NCBI GenBank assembly: GCA_964646615.1
Contig: CAZYEV010000009.1
Span: forward strand, 1 to 64,000
Direction: 5' to 3'
DNA length: 64,000 bases
From: M3007 sp964646615
GTDB taxonomy: Bacteria; Bacteroidota; Bacteroidia; Chitinophagales; Saprospiraceae
The notes under the pieces are model-generated. The model had not been told where the DNA came from and ran no database searches. It saw nothing but the letters and a program-made list of their open reading frames with translations. Shown in pieces: positions 63,901 to 64,000 of the stretch. Position numbers and translations under genes: made by a program. How positions within the stretch are numbered: position 1 is the stretch's first letter; each line of letters begins with the position of its first letter.

Positions 63901-64000
63901 CCAGCTGGCGGTCGTGTTCGGTGGCCGTTACGACGATTTCTTCGTTTTGGGCAAAGCGGCGGCTGGTTTCCTTGACCACGGCAAAAGCCTCGGGCAGGAT
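60956..64000 (-). CDS. secA: Preprotein translocase ATPase SecA (5' end cut by window)
   Basis: 1014 residues are inside the window, reading in from ILPEAFAVVKETSRRFAQNE; about 100 N-terminal residues lie beyond the right edge. NBD1 Walker A MATGEGKTLVATLPAYL, DYLARRDQEW, DEVDSVLIDEARTPLIISG, NBD2 GTTSVEISELLSRML and TNMAGRGTDIKLG. The linker has a long insertion (KLFNAGQLGYEEGGAGL...) typical of Bacteroidota SecA. C-terminal zinc site: NDPCPCGSGKKYKNCHGR. It drives Sec-dependent export, which T9SS cargo needs first. Confidence 0.97.
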   Translation of the reverse strand: MLPEAFAVVKETSRRFAQNEEIVVTATEHDRQLAAQPGKTYVRIEGDRAIWKNRWVAAGGDIVWNMVHYDVQLIGGIVLHEGKIAEMATGEGKTLVATLPAYLNGLSGQGVHVVTVNDYLARRDQEWVGPIYEFLLLTVDCIDKYRPHSPERVRAYQCDITFGTNAEFGFDYLRDNMVISADELVQRKHHYAIVDEVDSVLIDEARTPLIISGPVTRGLEDQEYVDLNPTVKRLYEEQIRLANQFLSEARKLFNAGQLGYEEGGAGLPLLRAHRALPKYRPLIKFLSEEGVKVLLQKTEDYYMQENSKRMPEVDRELLFHIDEKNRSVELTDKGLDFLSRFNNDPNFFVLPDIGSELVNIDNNPGLSPAEKAEAKERLSQDYGVKSRRIHAVQQLLKAYALFEKDNEYIVTPEGEVKIVDEQTGRVMEGRRYSDGLHQALEAKENVKVGEITQTYATITLQNYFRMYHKLAGMTGTAETEAKEFWDIYKLDVVVIPTNRKVIREDKDDLVFKTAREKFNAVIEEIVRLRNAGRPVLVGTTSVEISELLSRMLRLRGIEHNVLNAKQHQREAEIVAEAGLAGKVTIATNMAGRGTDIKLGPGVKEAGGLAIIGTERHESRRVDRQLRGRAGRQGDPGSSQFFVSLEDTLMRLFQSERIASLMDKMGHKEGDVIQHPMVTKSIERAQKRVEENNFGIRKRLLEYDDVMNIQREAIYKKRRNALFGDRLSVDINNAFLAITAELVQVHREVGDFETFRLDSIRLIGVDPEMDPLWFKSEREETVIATFQQQVFDLYALKRQQISERLLPLIRDVYAREGDRYKRVLVPFTNEGMGLNISVDIEEAIRTQGKSIMHDIEKVATLAIIDEAWKEHLRNIDDLKDSVQGASFEQKDPLVIYKMEAYKLFEALIGQINSQVTAFLLKGQLMLPDEQQMEQARREEARRQQQAALNRMRMMTNRRPVEETMTETQRAAQRAALEAGQRPTVRPQPVVRQPSVGRNDPCPCGSGKKYKNCHGR

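Overview
This is chromosomal DNA from a Bacteroidota bacterium, most likely in or near the Saprospirales/Chitinophagales; the rank below phylum is inference. Three observations support this: two very long secreted proteins end in type IX secretion sorting domains (one type A, one type B); many genes are preceded by the Bacteroidota -7 promoter element TAnnTTTG, often only 5-30 bases before the start codon and usually without a Shine-Dalgarno sequence; and the protein families (SprB-like repeats, choice-of-anchor L, FeS-type photolyase, HAEPLF-type outer envelope protein) are typical of the phylum. I see no tRNA, rRNA, CRISPR array or prophage. The only mobile DNA is the tail of an IS66-like transposase at the left edge.

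Layout. 1-5.3 kb: transposase tail, the str operon on the minus strand (rpsL, rpsG, fusA) with terminators, a flavin reductase-like gene and a TlpA-like thioredoxin. 5.3-11 kb: grpE-dnaJ, a small envelope protein, an NlpE-META lipoprotein, glgC and a patatin phospholipase. 11.2-13.1 kb: a two-component system. 13.1-25.1 kb: a surface polysaccharide cluster (UDP-GlcNAc 2-epimerase, WbpD-like acetyltransferase, WbpB-like dehydrogenase, Wzc-type tyrosine kinase, Wzx flippase, GT2 glycosyltransferase, glucose-1-phosphate cytidylyltransferase), interrupted by a 1092-residue T9SS cargo protein. 25.1-27.6 kb: a translationally coupled minus-strand operon of CorA, an uncharacterised exported protein and a HAEPLF-type envelope protein. 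28.1-35.7 kb: a 2529-residue adhesin-like protein with 17 Cys-paired repeats.

35.7-45.1 kb: MscS channel, clpS and bcp, an FeS (6-4)-type photolyase, ComEC followed by a four-unit helix-hairpin-helix protein (a probable DNA-uptake pair), and topoisomerase IV parE. 45.1-50.5 kb, minus strand: yidD, a MoxR ATPase, an ArnT-like glycosyltransferase, an orphan OppC-like permease with an enlarged N-terminal half, and a GHMP kinase. 50.7-54.5 kb: rRNA methyltransferase (RsmB-like), a DEAD-box helicase, a DUF4340-like protein and a YtxH protein. 54.7-64 kb: a vanadium haloperoxidase-like lipoprotein, a rhodanese lipoprotein, prs, a class V aminotransferase, ftsY and secA (cut by the right edge).

Most of the window is ordinary housekeeping and envelope biology. 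I do not see a clear new defence or mobile system. The less-explained parts are the CorA/CADAPD/HAEPLF operon, the 17-repeat adhesin, the orphan permease, a 16-bp palindrome overlapping a promoter at 17.8 kb, and two candidate short RNAs at 56.3 and 57.2 kb.
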